Of a DNA stretch of 64,000 nt, positions 63,985 to 64,000 are shown in pieces. Source of the stretch: Lutibacter sp. A64 (GTDB lineage Bacteria; Bacteroidota; Bacteroidia; Flavobacteriales; Flavobacteriaceae); NCBI RefSeq assembly GCF_022429565.1, contig NZ_CP092487.1, positions 522,001 to 586,000 of the forward strand, written 5' to 3'. Both the position numbers and the translations under genes were made by a program. Numbering within the stretch: position 1 is the stretch's first letter; every line of letters begins with the position of its first letter. The notes beneath the pieces are model-generated. The model was not told where the DNA came from and searched no databases. It worked only from the letters and a program-made list of their open reading frames with translations.

Positions 63985-64000
63985 TCTGTATATATTATTG

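Overview
The window is a stretch of chromosome from a low-GC Bacteroidota, almost certainly a member of the Flavobacteriaceae. The evidence is the AT-rich codon use throughout, promoters of the Bacteroidota type (a -7 element TAnnTTTG and no Shine-Dalgarno), several protein families largely restricted to this class (DUF4834, DUF6048, DUF6095, DUF6122, DUF6452, the CAL67264 membrane protein, DUF5683), a monomeric isocitrate dehydrogenase, and the parA-parB-DUF5683-dapB-lepB-wbqC gene order. The genus cannot be fixed from the sequence alone. I saw no phage, insertion sequence, CRISPR array, rRNA or tRNA. This is mainly a housekeeping region, with one small surface-polysaccharide locus.

Layout. 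1-967: start of glutamate synthase large subunit (minus, runs off the window). 1.5-5.3 kb: a single 1274-residue protein made of a propionyl-CoA-synthetase-like half fused to an acetyl-CoA-synthetase half. 5.3-7.3 kb: a heavy-metal exporter-like membrane protein and a radical SAM enzyme. 7.6-12.8 kb: polyphosphate kinase 2, a DnaQ-type exonuclease, a conserved unknown protein, and a periplasmic GH3/serine-hydrolase fusion. 12.8-18.5 kb (minus): acyltransferase, bile-acid/sodium symporter family protein, DUF4159 protein, rsmE, a GNAT-like protein and an outer-membrane barrel. 18.6-21.4 kb: DUF4834 and a YfhO-type membrane protein. 21.4-27.7 kb: a polysaccharide locus (two glycosyltransferases, pyruvyl transferase, UDP-GlcNAc 2-epimerase, flippase). 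27.8-32.5 kb: LysE-type exporter, DinB-like protein, ATP-grasp enzyme, DUF6095 and icd. 33.3-38.3 kb: rplS, trmD, a DbpA-like helicase, prmC, an acetyltransferase and ribD. 38.4-45 kb: yebC, an acyl-CoA carboxylase beta subunit, a doxX/FMN-reductase/marR/pirin redox operon and a CHASE histidine kinase. 45.2-47.2 kb: CAL67264 and ettA. 47.3-54.8 kb (minus): a lipoprotein, a papain-like hydrolase, DUF6122, wbqC, lepB, dapB, DUF5683, parB, parA and a GNAT. 54.9-60.7 kb (minus): a small lipoprotein, nucleoside phosphorylase, a SUI1 protein, a 56-residue membrane protein, a 2OG/IPNS-type oxygenase, DUF6048, DUF6452, rlmD and cytochrome c. 60.9-64 kb: rocD (+) facing a large DEAD-box helicase (-).

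Themes. Translation and RNA metabolism are well represented (rsmE, rplS, trmD, prmC, rlmD, ettA, SUI1, two DEAD helicases). Four starts (trmD, the DbpA-like helicase, rlmD, ribD) have a -7 element exactly four nucleotides before the start codon, which predicts leaderless mRNAs. Non-ATG starts are frequent (TTG for plsC-like, a glycosyltransferase, DUF6122 and a GNAT; GTG for ribD and DUF5683). The most unusual items are the fused acyl-CoA synthetase, a long nested palindrome between ettA and the next gene, a structured rplS leader, a palindromic operator candidate before the marR-containing operon, and a gene-poor 774-base gap at 32.5-33.3 kb that holds a possible gene relic and several perfect inverted repeats. 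No clearly new multi-gene system is visible.
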